A stretch of 44,634 nt of DNA from an uncultured Roseburia sp. GTDB lineage: Bacteria > Bacillota > Clostridia > Lachnospirales > Lachnospiraceae. The notes below the pieces were generated by a model that saw nothing but the letters and a program-made list of their open reading frames with translations, was not told the origin of the DNA and ran no database searches. Position 1 is the stretch's first letter; each line of letters starts with the position of its first letter. The stretch spans positions 1 through 44,634 of the forward strand of contig CAMUHN010000019.1 in NCBI GenBank assembly GCA_947088675.1, written 5' to 3'. A program made the translations under genes and the position numbers. Below, piece by piece: positions 23,674 through 34,046 of this stretch.

Positions 23674-24021
23674 TTACACACTGTGAATATCTACAATTTT
23701 TCCGTCGCGCCAGATGCGCTCCAGATCATAAAACAGACGATCCTCTTTGGAGAAGATATGGACAATAATATCGCCGTAATCCATTAAAATCCAGGTTGAT
23801 TTCTGGTTCCCCTCAATCTGTCTGACCGAAAGCCCCGCTTTATGGAGCGCTTCGTCCACTGCGTCGCGCATTGCCTGTATCTGGTTTTCGTTTGTACCGT
23901 CTGCGATGACAAAATAGTCAGCGATGGTGGAAACCTCCTGTATATCAATGACGGTGACGTCCTCTGCTTTGCGGTCTTCCAATGCCGCTACTGCTGTTTT
24001 ACATAATTCTAATGCTGTCAT
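23674..24021 (-). CDS. rsfS: Ribosome silencing factor RsfS
   Basis: Binds L14 on the large subunit and blocks subunit joining when nutrients are short. 115 residues with family blocks VTVIDIQEVSTIADYFVIADGTNENQIQA, WILMDYGDIIVHIF and FYDLERIW (named in part). The ATG at 24021 is selected by GGAGG five bases upstream, within the hairpin module shared with the recombinase gene. It follows yqeK and nadD, the conserved Firmicutes order nadD-yqeK-rsfS. Confidence 0.95.
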   Translation of the reverse strand: MTALELCKTAVAALEDRKAEDVTVIDIQEVSTIADYFVIADGTNENQIQAMRDAVDEALHKAGLSVRQIEGNQKSTWILMDYGDIIVHIFSKEDRLFYDLERIWRDGKIVDIHSV

Positions 24022-24052
24022 ACTAACCTCCATATCGCAGCTTCGCTGCGAT
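24019..24052 (-). promoter_or_regulatory. Hairpin plus ribosome-binding-site module, copy 2
   Basis: On the minus strand ATCGCAGC pairs with GCTGCGAT around a GAA loop (24052-24034), followed directly by ATGGAGGTTAGTATG (24033-24019), whose last three bases are the rsfS start. Compared with the copy at 18254-18287, the closing pair is A-T rather than G-C and the start is ATG rather than GTG. The hairpin ends two bases before GGAGG, so ribosome access could be affected. Confidence 0.8.
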
Positions 24053-24092
24053 TTAAATCTGCGCGGAGAATCCGACGCCATGTTTTTCCGTT

Positions 24093-24680
24093 TCAGGGGC
24101 AATTTGTTTTTTCTTCAAATTGCCGATAATAATCGTAAGTTCGCTGGGTACCGGGATCAATTTTCCCGCCTTTTTCATGAAGATAAGTCAGAGTATCATG
24201 CAGAATACGGGCAACACAGCGGTTTAGATCGGCAAAAGCCAGTTTTCGAACTTCTTTTAGGTCCGGCGCTTTGTCACGCATGGGTTCAATATAATCTGCA
24301 ATGTATATAATCTGGTCGAGCATGCTCATGTCAGGTTCTCCTGTTGTATGTACCTGGATTGCGTGCAGAATACCCTGGTTTTTGATCCCATATTCTGTCT
24401 GTGCAAGAAAAGCGCCTAGCTTTGCATGCAGCAGACAGGGGCGTTCCTGCTCGGTCGGATTGATCGGAATATGGTGTTTTTTACAGAGCTTTAATTTTTC
24501 ATCATCCGGAATATTTTTCGCGCAATCGTGCAGAAGGCCTGCGATCATCGCATCCTCCATCGGGTATCCGTGTGCCATCGCAAGAGATGCGGCTGTATAC
24601 ATGACACCCAAAGTATGCTCATAACGGCTTTTGTCCAGCTGTTTTTTTACGCGCTTACGCATTTCATTGCGTTCCATCAT
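24093..24680 (-). CDS. yqeK: HD-domain hydrolase YqeK (predicted Ap4A hydrolase)
   Basis: Bis(5'-nucleosyl)-tetraphosphatase of the symmetrical YqeK family. 195 residues with metal-binding His in YEHTLGV, the HD pair in LLHDCAKN, His in LLHAKLGA, VHTTG, and Asp in YIADYIEPMR. ATG 24680 lies 9 bases after GGAGG; a longer frame to 24701 precedes that site. Between nadD and rsfS as in Bacillus. Confidence 0.93.
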   Translation of the reverse strand: MMERNEMRKRVKKQLDKSRYEHTLGVMYTAASLAMAHGYPMEDAMIAGLLHDCAKNIPDDEKLKLCKKHHIPINPTEQERPCLLHAKLGAFLAQTEYGIKNQGILHAIQVHTTGEPDMSMLDQIIYIADYIEPMRDKAPDLKEVRKLAFADLNRCVARILHDTLTYLHEKGGKIDPGTQRTYDYYRQFEEKTNCP

Positions 24681-24727
24681 TTCCTGATACCTCCTTATCA
24701 ATTACAGGATATCCTGTTTTACTGTAC

Positions 24728-25357
24728 TCAGGCGCCGTAAAGATGATTCTGATTGATATAATCAATGACTTTCTGCGGCAGGCAGGAACTGTCCAGTTCG
24801 TGTCTTTTGGCCATACCGCGCAGCTGCGTCGAGGAAACCGGTATTTTTTTGTAGTGCAGCGGAAATATAGATGCGGGAAATAATTCTTTGATCTGCGCTA
24901 TTTTGGACTGAATCTGCGCCAGATTCATGGAATCACGCACAGCGGCCAGAATAACGGCATATTTGCAGATAATTTCCGGATGTCTCCAGTGTTCAAAATA
25001 ATCAAGTGAGTCTGCTCCCATAATAAAATAAAACCGGCTGTCCGGATACAGCTGATGCAGTTTTTCCATGGTACGGTACGTATAGCTTGTTTCAGCCGAC
25101 TGCAGTTCGATATTGGATACCCGAAAATAAGGGTAGTTTTCGAGGGCGGCTGAAACCATATACGCTCTGATTGAGGCGGGCGTCATCTTCTCTTCTGCCT
25201 TATTGGGCGAATGCCCTGCCGGGATAAACCAGACTTCGTCCAGTTGAAATTCCTGACAGGCATTTTCTGCGATGTGAATATGCCCATAATGGATCGGATC
25301 AAACGACCCGCCCAGCAGCCCGATTTTCTTCCCGCTGTAAGATCCCTGATGTTTCAT
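24728..25357 (-). CDS. nadD: Nicotinate-nucleotide adenylyltransferase
   Basis: Joins nicotinate mononucleotide and ATP to deamido-NAD. 209 residues from ATG 25357. The nucleotidyltransferase motif GGSFDPIHYGHI is near residue 15, FIPAGHSPNK follows, and PVSSTQLR near the C-terminus is the ISSTxxR-type signature. GGGAGG lies about 14 bases before this ATG, a little far, but no nearer start exists in frame and translation upstream would enter yhbY. Followed by yqeK. Confidence 0.95.
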   Translation of the reverse strand: MKHQGSYSGKKIGLLGGSFDPIHYGHIHIAENACQEFQLDEVWFIPAGHSPNKAEEKMTPASIRAYMVSAALENYPYFRVSNIELQSAETSYTYRTMEKLHQLYPDSRFYFIMGADSLDYFEHWRHPEIICKYAVILAAVRDSMNLAQIQSKIAQIKELFPASIFPLHYKKIPVSSTQLRGMAKRHELDSSCLPQKVIDYINQNHLYGA

Positions 25358-25379
25358 GAAATGGCAGTCTGCCTCCCTG

Positions 25380-25673
25380 TTAAGGTAAGATATATTTTGA
25401 GTTTTTCCTGGCCTGACGAAACAGAATAATTTTCTTGCCAATTACTTTTACAACGGACGAATGCGTTCGCTCAGAAATGATCTCTGCAATTTCATGCGGA
25501 TCGTCCGCACAGTTTTTTAAAACGGATACTTTAATCAATTCACGCTTTTCCAGAGCTTCATCCAAAGCTTTTACCAGTTCTGCCGTCAGGCTTGCTTTCC
25601 CGATCTGAAAAATAGCGTCCATCTCATTTGCGCTGCTTCCTAAAAAAGCGCGCTGTTTACTTGTCAGTGTCAT
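25380..25673 (-). CDS. yhbY: YhbY family RNA-binding protein (CRM domain)
   Basis: Small RNA-binding protein associated with pre-50S ribosomal particles. 97 residues: LTSKQRAFLGSSANEM at the start, FQIGKASLT with the GxxG-like loop region, ELIKVSVLKNC, and VVKVIGKKIILFRQARKN at the end. GAGGG precedes the ATG. It lies between obg and nadD, 9 bases after obg, consistent with a ribosome-assembly operon. Confidence 0.93.
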   Translation of the reverse strand: MTLTSKQRAFLGSSANEMDAIFQIGKASLTAELVKALDEALEKRELIKVSVLKNCADDPHEIAEIISERTHSSVVKVIGKKIILFRQARKNSKYILP

Positions 25674-25682
25674 AGTATTCCC

Positions 25683-27348
<1,666 letters not shown>

Positions 27349-27349
27349 G

Positions 27350-27682
27350 TTACTGCACCTCCTTAAAAATGAAATGGATAAAATCTGTTCCATAAGTATT
27401 CTGTATTCCCTGTAAGCCCAACACAAGCGTTTTCATCAGCAATTCGGCGTCATGTCCGATTATACTGTCAAATTGCAGCGCGATCTTTCCGCTTTTCTGA
27501 TCCAGATCCACAGAAAATTTCTCATCGGTAAACTGTTCCAGCGCATTGACCGTGTTGATTACAAGCGCGGAAATGCCGGCGCATACAATATCTTCCCCCG
27601 CGTCTGCATAACCTGCATGTCCCAGACATGTAAAGCCTTTATAATTCTGATGACTGTCCCGGAAAACTGTCACTTCCGTCAT
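27350..27682 (-). CDS. prp: Ribosomal-processing cysteine protease Prp
   Basis: Cleaves the N-terminal extension of L27, and is essential where that extension exists. 110 residues with the catalytic pair His22 (GHAGYA) and Cys34 (EDIVCAGIS), spaced as in the Staphylococcus enzyme. Encoded between rplU and rpmA, the standard place; its stop lies one base before the rpmA start. Confidence 0.96.
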   Translation of the reverse strand: MTEVTVFRDSHQNYKGFTCLGHAGYADAGEDIVCAGISALVINTVNALEQFTDEKFSVDLDQKSGKIALQFDSIIGHDAELLMKTLVLGLQGIQNTYGTDFIHFIFKEVQ

Positions 27683-27697
27683 TGGAGCTTCCCGGCG

Positions 27698-28006
27698 CTA
27701 TGCGTTGATTTTTTCAATCTTGACCTGTGTAAACGACTGCCTGTGGCCCTGCTTTTTGTGATAACCGGTTTTTCTCTTGAACTTGTATACGATTACCTTT
27801 TTCCCTCTGCCCTCTTTAACGACAGAAGCCTCCACAGTTGCGTCTGCTACATCGGAACCGACTTTGATGCTGCCGTCTCCGGAAATAGCCAAAACCTGAT
27901 CGAAAGTAACTTTAGCGTCTGCTTCCATCCCAAGTTTTTCAATGGTAATGATATCGCCTTCCGATACTTTGTACTGTTTTCCACCTGTTGCTATGATTGC
28001 GTACAT
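27698..28006 (-). CDS. rplU: Ribosomal protein bL21
   Basis: Large-subunit protein. 102 residues: [14 protein letters not shown] at the start, [21 protein letters not shown] near the end. ATG 28006 follows AGGAGG at good spacing; a longer frame to 28078 would consume the leader. First gene of rplU-prp-rpmA, driven by the promoter at 28097-28125. Confidence 0.98.
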   Translation of the reverse strand: MYAIIATGGKQYKVSEGDIITIEKLGMEADAKVTFDQVLAISGDGSIKVGSDVADATVEASVVKEGRGKKVIVYKFKRKTGYHKKQGHRQSFTQVKIEKINA

Positions 28007-28090
28007 ATGGCACCTCCTATTTATCATTACTCGCCAGTTGTGGTGCTGTTTCATAAAAACAGACTTTTCGAACCTCACTGTGCGGCATAC
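28007..28090 (-). ncRNA. Candidate L21 leader in the rplU 5' untranslated region
   Basis: About 84 bases lie between the inferred transcription start and the rplU ATG. A CTGTTT/AAACAG-type stem with a short loop is visible in the middle. Firmicutes rplU operons often carry an autoregulatory L21 leader; location and length agree but I could not match the conserved core with certainty. Confidence 0.35.
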
Positions 28091-28096
28091 TTCGTT

Positions 28097-28125
28097 AGTC
28101 TAGCACATGCCCAATCGTTTGTCAA
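28097..28125 (-). promoter_or_regulatory. Sigma-A promoter of rplU-prp-rpmA
   Basis: On the minus strand TTGACA (28120-28125) and TAGACT (28097-28102) with a 17-base spacer. It begins three bases after the RNase E/G stop. Confidence 0.8.
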
Positions 28126-28128
28126 GCT

Positions 28129-29403
28129 TTAATCTGACCTGTTTTTCAGGATTTCGGACAGCGGACTTCTTACTTTTCTGCGCGTAATCTCCACCAGTCC
28201 AAGGCGCGTGATATCGACCAGCGTTGTCTGTACCGGATCCTCTTTCAGCAGGCGTCCCAGATAGGAAGTCAGCTGATCCCTCGCATCCTTTGCATGCAGA
28301 TTGACAAAATCTACGACAATAATACCGGAAAGGTTTCTAAGGCGCAGCTGCCGTGCGATCTCATCCGACGCTTCCAGATTGACTTTCAGGAAGTGATCTT
28401 CTTTTTCCTGTTTCGAACTGTCTTTTCCGGTGTTTACATCGATTACCGTAAGCGCTTCTGTCGGTTGAATGACAAGATATGCGCCTGATTTCAGCCATAC
28501 CCGCTCGCTCAATGCCGCGCCGATCCCTTCTTTTAAATTGTAGAGCGCGGACAGTGAGAGAAGCGGATCACGGTAAAATTGAAGCGAAATATTATTATTT
28601 ACTGTAAATTCGTCGACTGGAGACGGCACCGAGCCTGTTGTAAACAGCGCTTCTTTTGGGATCGAACAGGCGGCGCAGATTTCTTCGAAAACAGTGCGGT
28701 CGTCGGTCACTACCCTGCCCAGACAGCTTTTTTTTTGATTCCGAAACAGCTCCAGATAAAAAGGGGGCGCTTTATAGACAAGGGAATATGCCGTCCGGTG
28801 AACTGACTGATCGATCAGTTTTTCAAAAGATTCCTTTAATCGCGACAGTTCGTCAAGTACGGCTTCCCTGTCATTTTCGTTTACATTGGCGCTGACCGCA
28901 ATGCCATATTTTTCTGTCTGTGTGTAAGACGATTGAATTTCCTCCAAAAGCGGAGTGAAATTGTCCCCTGCCGTGTCCGTCCGTTTCGCAAAAATCCGGA
29001 CTCCCGGTTTTTGGGCTGTCAGGGAGATATATTTTCCGGTTAACGTAAAATTTGTAGTGACAGACGGATTTTTTGTCTTTATGGCTTCTTTTACAACCTG
29101 TACCAGAAGTTCGTCCCCTGCGGCAATCTTTTTTTTATCGGAAGAATATTTTTTTGTGAAAACAGGATGTTTTACATCCTCTAACGGCAGGTAACATTTG
29201 ACGGTGGGCGATATCTGCACAAATGCGGCATTGATATTTTTCACAATATGTTCGACTTTCCCGATATAGATGTTTCCCAGAATATGATTCTGGTCCAGGC
29301 GTTTCGGATAAAGCTCCATCAGTTTTTTATTTTCATTGAAAAGAGCGCAGATCTGAAATTCCTGTCCTTTTAACTCTGCTTTTGTAATGATAAAACGGTC
29401 CAT
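28129..29403 (-). CDS. rng: Ribonuclease E/G family protein
   Basis: Endoribonuclease for rRNA maturation and mRNA decay. 424 residues: an S1-like RNA-binding region near the N-terminus (LGNIYIGKVEHIVKNINAAFVQI), and catalytic aspartates in TVIDVNTGKDSS and GIIVVDFVNL. It resembles RNase G-sized proteins and lacks the long C-terminal scaffold of RNase E. The zinc-link cysteines CPxCxG are not seen; the protein ends soon after EITRRKVRSPLSE, which in RNase G precedes or replaces that part, so it is somewhat short. RNase E/G next to rplU is a conserved neighbourhood. Confidence 0.9.
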   Translation of the reverse strand: MDRFIITKAELKGQEFQICALFNENKKLMELYPKRLDQNHILGNIYIGKVEHIVKNINAAFVQISPTVKCYLPLEDVKHPVFTKKYSSDKKKIAAGDELLVQVVKEAIKTKNPSVTTNFTLTGKYISLTAQKPGVRIFAKRTDTAGDNFTPLLEEIQSSYTQTEKYGIAVSANVNENDREAVLDELSRLKESFEKLIDQSVHRTAYSLVYKAPPFYLELFRNQKKSCLGRVVTDDRTVFEEICAACSIPKEALFTTGSVPSPVDEFTVNNNISLQFYRDPLLSLSALYNLKEGIGAALSERVWLKSGAYLVIQPTEALTVIDVNTGKDSSKQEKEDHFLKVNLEASDEIARQLRLRNLSGIIVVDFVNLHAKDARDQLTSYLGRLLKEDPVQTTLVDITRLGLVEITRRKVRSPLSEILKNRSD

Positions 29404-29421
29404 TCGCGCGCAGTCACACTC

Positions 29422-30129
29422 CTATCCGTAAAACTCACCGAGCGGAATCCATCTTCCGCCGCCGTCTGCATAGACATCGCGTCTGTGTATCTTAAGATCA
29501 TCCTCATCGAAAACAAGTTCCATCGACGAGAACAGTGACTGTAATACCAGCTCCGGTTTTAAGTTGTCACTGCTTCCGGTGGAGAGCATCATATAAAACG
29601 AAATATTTCCGTTGATCTCTTCTGCTCTGATTTCATACACAAGCTTTTTTAAGTCTATGGTACGTTCGCTTTTCTTTGTCTGTTTTGTAATCAGCACTTC
29701 TTTGGGCCGATGAAAAAACAGGTCAAGTCCCTGCTGAAACTGTTCTAAAGATGCCGGTGGTTTTCGGTCTTCCAGAAAGGAAATGTCATAATCTGCAGCC
29801 GCTACAATCGACATGGCATTTGAGGCATTGTCAGGAAGAATGACATAATCCGTCACCTCTATCCCGTCAGCCATTGTATCGTTTAATGCCCGCATCGCTT
29901 CTGCCGGGGGTAATGTCTGCTGCACTTCAATATCGAAATATTCCCCGTCGCTCGTAATCCCGACCCCGAGCGGCGCAGCAAACGACATAATCTGGTGCGG
30001 AGAAAATCCGGCCGAATAACAGATCGCAATATCCGCTCTGCGCATTGCTTTCTGAAAATAGCGCATGATATCGAGATGCCCGATAAATTTCATCATTCCG
30101 TATTTTCTGAATTTAATTCTTATTTTCAT
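29422..30129 (-). CDS. Radical-SAM-associated protein, TIGR03936/DUF2344 type
   Basis: 235 residues from ATG 30129 with GAGGAG close upstream. The start MKIRIKFRKYGMMKFIGHLDIMRYFQKAMRR and the block AGFSPHQIMSFAAPLGVG are those of the DUF2344 domain (first block named for recognition by its ends). In many bacteria the domain is fused to or encoded beside a B12-binding radical SAM protein, as here, and followed by RNase E/G. The role is not established; tRNA or rRNA modification is a guess from context. Confidence 0.85.
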   Translation of the reverse strand: MKIRIKFRKYGMMKFIGHLDIMRYFQKAMRRADIAICYSAGFSPHQIMSFAAPLGVGITSDGEYFDIEVQQTLPPAEAMRALNDTMADGIEVTDYVILPDNASNAMSIVAAADYDISFLEDRKPPASLEQFQQGLDLFFHRPKEVLITKQTKKSERTIDLKKLVYEIRAEEINGNISFYMMLSTGSSDNLKPELVLQSLFSSMELVFDEDDLKIHRRDVYADGGGRWIPLGEFYG

Positions 30130-30161
30130 AGCACTCCTCACTTTTGCAATACGAAGACATT

Positions 30162-32036
30162 TTAAATGACACAGATGCCCGTTCCGAATTTTTTTATTCC
30201 GCATCCCTGACACTGCATTCTGCAATTTGGCGTAACAGAACCGTTCATAGCGTTATCCCATTCGCGCCTTAAAAATTGTTTTGTGACGCCGGCATCAATA
30301 AAATCCCAGGGGAAGATTTCTTCGGCGTCCCTCTGCCGCATCGTATAAAAATCAGGATCTATGCCGCAATGCCTGAATGCTTCCATCCATCTGTCGTAGC
30401 TGAAATATTCCGTCCATGCGTCAAAGATGCCGCCGGTTTCGTATACTTTTTGTATAACGGCGCCGACTCTGCGGTCTCCGCGCGCCAGAATGCCCTCTAT
30501 CACAGTCACGTCGGCTTCGTGCCAGTTGTATTTTAAGCTCTTTCGATTTAACTGTTCTTTTACCGCGTCGTTTACGATTTTTGCGCGGGAAATATATTCT
30601 TTTGGCGGGTACATTTTGGCCCACTGGAACGGAGTAAAAGGCTTCGGCACAAAAAATGAGGTGGAAATTGTGATCTGACATTTGCCGTTTCTTTTGTCTT
30701 TTGGTATTTCATAATAGCGCACCGCAATTTCGTTTGCAAGTCTGGGAATGGCCTGCATGTCCTCTGTTGTCTCGGTCGGCAGCCCTAACATAAAGTAAAG
30801 CTTTACCTTATTCCAGCCGCTGTCAAATGCCAGCCCGGCGCCCTCTAATATGGACTCTTCGGTCAGACCCTTGTTGATTACATTGCGCATGCGCTGGGAA
30901 CCTGCCTCCGGTGCAAACGTGATACTGCTCTTTCTGACATCCTGCACTTTCTCCATGACGTCCAGAGAAAAAGAATCAATCCGTAAGGACGGAAGAGAGA
31001 TATTGACTCCTTTTCCCTGAAACTCGTCGATCAAAAATGTGACAAGCTCTTTTAGGCTGCTGTAATCGGAAGAACTTAAAGAGCTTAAAGAAATCTCTTC
31101 CTGCCCTGTAGCCTTTAACATTTGTTTTGCCAGCTCTTTGAGCCTGTCCACATTTTTTTCGCGTGTCGGACGGTAGATCATACCGGCCTGGCAAAAACGG
31201 CATCCCCGGATACAGCCTCTTTGAATTTCCAGTACGACGCGGTCCTGTGTTACTTTTATAAACGGAACAAGCGGTTTCTCGGGATAGACGGCATCTGTCA
31301 GATCCGTTACGGCCTGTTTTTCGATACGGACAGGAATGTCTGCAAAAAGCGGGGAGAACGATTCGATCGTGCCGTCTGTCCTGTATTTTGTCTCATACAG
31401 GGAGGGAACATAAATCCCCGGTATCTTTGCCGCTTCGTGCAGAAACGTTTCACGGCTTCCTCCGGAAATTTTTATCTTTTGATACAGATCAAATAACGCG
31501 TGATACTGCGTTTCCCCTTCTCCAATATAAAACAGATCAAAAAAATCAGCAAGCGGCTCCGGATTGTAAGCGCAGGGTCCGCCGCCGATCACAAGCGGAT
31601 GATTTTCATTGCGATCTTTGGCCAGAAGCGGAATACGGCTTAAATCAAGAATCTGGAGCACATTGGTATAGCACATTTCATATTGGAGCGTAATACCGAG
31701 AAAATCCGCATTTTTCACTGGTTCCTGTGATTCAAGAGAAAAAAGCGGGATCTGTTGCTCCTTTAAGATCTGATGCAGATCCGGCCATGGAGAGTAGACG
31801 CGTTCACACCAGACATCCTCCCTTTTGTTAAACATATCGTAGAGAATCTGGATACCAAGATGCGACATGCCGATTTCGTATACATCCGGAAAACACATAA
31901 CGAAACGAATCGCCACTTTAGCGGGATCTTTGATGACACTGTTGATTTCATTGCCGATATAGCGGGCGGGCTTGTCCACATGAAGCAAAATTCTCTCGCT
32001 TAATGCCAGTTTTCTTTCCCGGGTTTGTGATTGCAT
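30162..32036 (-). CDS. B12-binding-domain radical SAM protein, TIGR03960 type
   Basis: 624 residues. An N-terminal cobalamin-binding-like region (VMCFPDVYEIGMSHLG, IGGGPCAYNPEPLADFFD) precedes a radical SAM domain with the cluster motif CIRGCRFC near residue 275 and SLPSLRIDSF, APEAGSQRMRNVINKG. The C-terminus has an additional cysteine cluster (CRMQCQGCGIKKFGTGIC). ATG 32036 lies seven bases after AAAGGAG; a longer frame to 32054 ignores that site. Paired with the DUF2344 protein 32 bases downstream. Substrate unknown. Confidence 0.9.
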   Translation of the reverse strand: MQSQTRERKLALSERILLHVDKPARYIGNEINSVIKDPAKVAIRFVMCFPDVYEIGMSHLGIQILYDMFNKREDVWCERVYSPWPDLHQILKEQQIPLFSLESQEPVKNADFLGITLQYEMCYTNVLQILDLSRIPLLAKDRNENHPLVIGGGPCAYNPEPLADFFDLFYIGEGETQYHALFDLYQKIKISGGSRETFLHEAAKIPGIYVPSLYETKYRTDGTIESFSPLFADIPVRIEKQAVTDLTDAVYPEKPLVPFIKVTQDRVVLEIQRGCIRGCRFCQAGMIYRPTREKNVDRLKELAKQMLKATGQEEISLSSLSSSDYSSLKELVTFLIDEFQGKGVNISLPSLRIDSFSLDVMEKVQDVRKSSITFAPEAGSQRMRNVINKGLTEESILEGAGLAFDSGWNKVKLYFMLGLPTETTEDMQAIPRLANEIAVRYYEIPKDKRNGKCQITISTSFFVPKPFTPFQWAKMYPPKEYISRAKIVNDAVKEQLNRKSLKYNWHEADVTVIEGILARGDRRVGAVIQKVYETGGIFDAWTEYFSYDRWMEAFRHCGIDPDFYTMRQRDAEEIFPWDFIDAGVTKQFLRREWDNAMNGSVTPNCRMQCQGCGIKKFGTGICVI

Positions 32037-32080
32037 TGTAATTCTCCTTTTCAACGTCGATTTCTCCCATAGGAACAGGT

Positions 32081-33604
32081 CTATTCCGATAATTTTACGA
32101 CAATAACGCCTTTCATATATTTTACCGATCCTTTTGCCGGATATACAGGCATCTCCTGAAAGGCTTTTGTCTGTTTGATCTTTTCCATTTTCTGGTAGGA
32201 TGCGGCTTCTAAGTTAACGCCAAAACAGTTGTTCCAGAAAATGGTATAATGGTAGGAGTCATTCAGAAACGAATCGTTGCTGATTCCCATAATATTTGGA
32301 ACCATTGTGCGCACATTTTCTGTCGGACAGCTGTACTGGCCCACAAGCGCGACTTTTTTACAGGTTTCAAAATGTTTGTTGTCTTCAATCCGGTCCAGTA
32401 TATTTTCCGCGATTGCATAAGATTTGTGATAGCTTAAATTCAGGTTGAAGTAGGCAATGTTGCTGTTTAATACATTATAGTAGACAAGGGCGCACATGGC
32501 TGCGGCACCTGCGCACTTTAAAATTTTGGGAAGCGCGTTCTTCCATTCCAGCTGATCGACAAGAAGAAGAAATAAAAGATATAAAAAACAGACGCCCATC
32601 TCCATAAGCGTATGGTATTCTACACTCGGTGAGGTGAAATACACGCCGTATGCAACGAACGGGATCAGCAGTATCGCCAGAAACGTTGCAAAAAAGGTCA
32701 GTTTTTGCTCAAAAACACGGTTTTTTATTAAAAGGTACAGCGTAATGCAAAAAATCAGCAGTAAGATAACTGCGTTCAACAGGGTATACGGACGCGCCAC
32801 AATGCCATGCTCCATGCCAAGCAGTGTCTGAAAATGATATTTTGCCTGAAGCGCTGCCAGTTTATACTGCGCAAAAGACATAACGCCCATATCGCCGACA
32901 CCCTGATAGTTGGAAAGCGTCGTATTAAAATGCCACAGGGTTAACTTTAAGATGATGTAATAGAGTAAAGCTCCGCCGAGCAGCATCCAAAGATACTTTA
33001 AATCACGTTTTACGGCGTCGAAAAACGCAGGCTTTTCCGTTACGAACTGATGTATCACAAAAACAAGTACCAGAACCGCGCAGGTTGTTGCATAAGCCTG
33101 ATAGATTCCCATGCCAAAAGCCAGGGAAATCATTCCAAAGAACATACCCCATTTTGGAATGCGAAAGGTAAGATATACGGCCAGTACAGCAAGCAGAAAC
33201 GAGAGCATATAGGCGTCCGCCGTATACATATAGGCGAATGAGGATACCACGGTCGGAAAGGATACAAACGCGGCGGAACATAAAATAATCGGCAGTCTGC
33301 GTCGGATGCCAAACAGTTCCACCAAAAGAATCATAGCGATGCTGATATAAAAAAGAGATAAGACTCCGTTGACCCAGGGCAGGTCAAAGATGGAGGAAAT
33401 CAGACCGACATACGGCAGAAACCACCTCCCGAGGCTGAATGTGGAGCCGATTCCGTAGAAATTATACATACTGTCCCAGATCGGCAGAAAATTAAAAAAA
33501 CGGTATGCATGCGCCAGTAATCCGACAATCCATGTGGCAAAAAAAGCCGTCTTCCACTCTTCTTTGATCTGTAACCGCCAGTTTCCAATTGATAGTACTT
33601 TCAT
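32081..33604 (-). CDS. Glucosyltransferase-domain (GtrII-like) polytopic membrane protein
   Basis: 507 residues with about eleven membrane segments and a C-terminal soluble part (about 410-507). Early sequence YRFFNFLPIWDSMYNFYGIGSTFSLGRW and the MYTADAYMLSFLLAVLAVYL block match the glucosyltransferase-domain family PF14264-type (recognised from memory), which adds glucose from a lipid carrier to surface glycans. Third in a minus-strand group with an acyltransferase and a small membrane protein, suggesting modification of a cell-surface polysaccharide or teichoic acid. Acceptor unknown. Confidence 0.8.
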   Translation of the reverse strand: MKVLSIGNWRLQIKEEWKTAFFATWIVGLLAHAYRFFNFLPIWDSMYNFYGIGSTFSLGRWFLPYVGLISSIFDLPWVNGVLSLFYISIAMILLVELFGIRRRLPIILCSAAFVSFPTVVSSFAYMYTADAYMLSFLLAVLAVYLTFRIPKWGMFFGMISLAFGMGIYQAYATTCAVLVLVFVIHQFVTEKPAFFDAVKRDLKYLWMLLGGALLYYIILKLTLWHFNTTLSNYQGVGDMGVMSFAQYKLAALQAKYHFQTLLGMEHGIVARPYTLLNAVILLLIFCITLYLLIKNRVFEQKLTFFATFLAILLIPFVAYGVYFTSPSVEYHTLMEMGVCFLYLLFLLLVDQLEWKNALPKILKCAGAAAMCALVYYNVLNSNIAYFNLNLSYHKSYAIAENILDRIEDNKHFETCKKVALVGQYSCPTENVRTMVPNIMGISNDSFLNDSYHYTIFWNNCFGVNLEAASYQKMEKIKQTKAFQEMPVYPAKGSVKYMKGVIVVKLSE

Positions 33605-33683
33605 GAGATTCCTCCTTGCGTATTTTCCAGGCTGCCTTTTGATTCGATACAGCCGTCTTTGCCAGCGCAGCCTTTTTCCGGCT

Positions 33684-33995
33684 CTATGGATTCTCTTTGG
33701 TCTCCATAAAATCTTTTAACATCGTAAAATAATGATCGTCCTCCACGATACTTATGACCTCCTGTACAGAATGGCCGAGGATTGGCGTTTTGGTATACCA
33801 GCAGTACAAAAAGCCGATAAAAAGCATCATTGCGGCTATCAGACGAAATCTGGCAAAAACAAGATACCCCTCCTCCGGCGGCGCATCGTCCCTTTCCTCC
33901 TGTTCCTGCTGTCCCATATGAAAATCTTCTCTCGCTTTCTGCAAATACGCTTTTCTGTATGCCGCATAATCCTCTAAAGTCATATCCTGTTTCAT
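33684..33995 (-). CDS. Small single-pass membrane protein, unknown function
   Basis: 103 residues from ATG 33995, nine bases after GGAG. Charged N-terminal half with MTLEDYAAYRKAYLQKAREDF, an acidic stretch EQEERDDAPPEEGY, one membrane segment at about 52-70 (LIAAMMLFIGFLYCWY) and a short tail. No family recognised. It is encoded between the acyltransferase and the glucosyltransferase-domain gene and may belong to the same surface-glycan process. Confidence 0.7.
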   Translation of the reverse strand: MKQDMTLEDYAAYRKAYLQKAREDFHMGQQEQEERDDAPPEEGYLVFARFRLIAAMMLFIGFLYCWYTKTPILGHSVQEVISIVEDDHYFTMLKDFMETKENP

Positions 33996-34046
33996 AGACA
34001 AAATCTCCGTTTTCGTTATTCCCAATATATGAGAAGGACAAAGAAA

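Noticed and set aside
27452-28132. Long plus-strand frame across prp and rplU
   Set aside because: Antisense to three well-supported genes and their promoter; codon pattern follows the real genes. Similar long antisense frames inside mrdA (4055-4840) and hisD (37281-38060) were dropped for the same reason.
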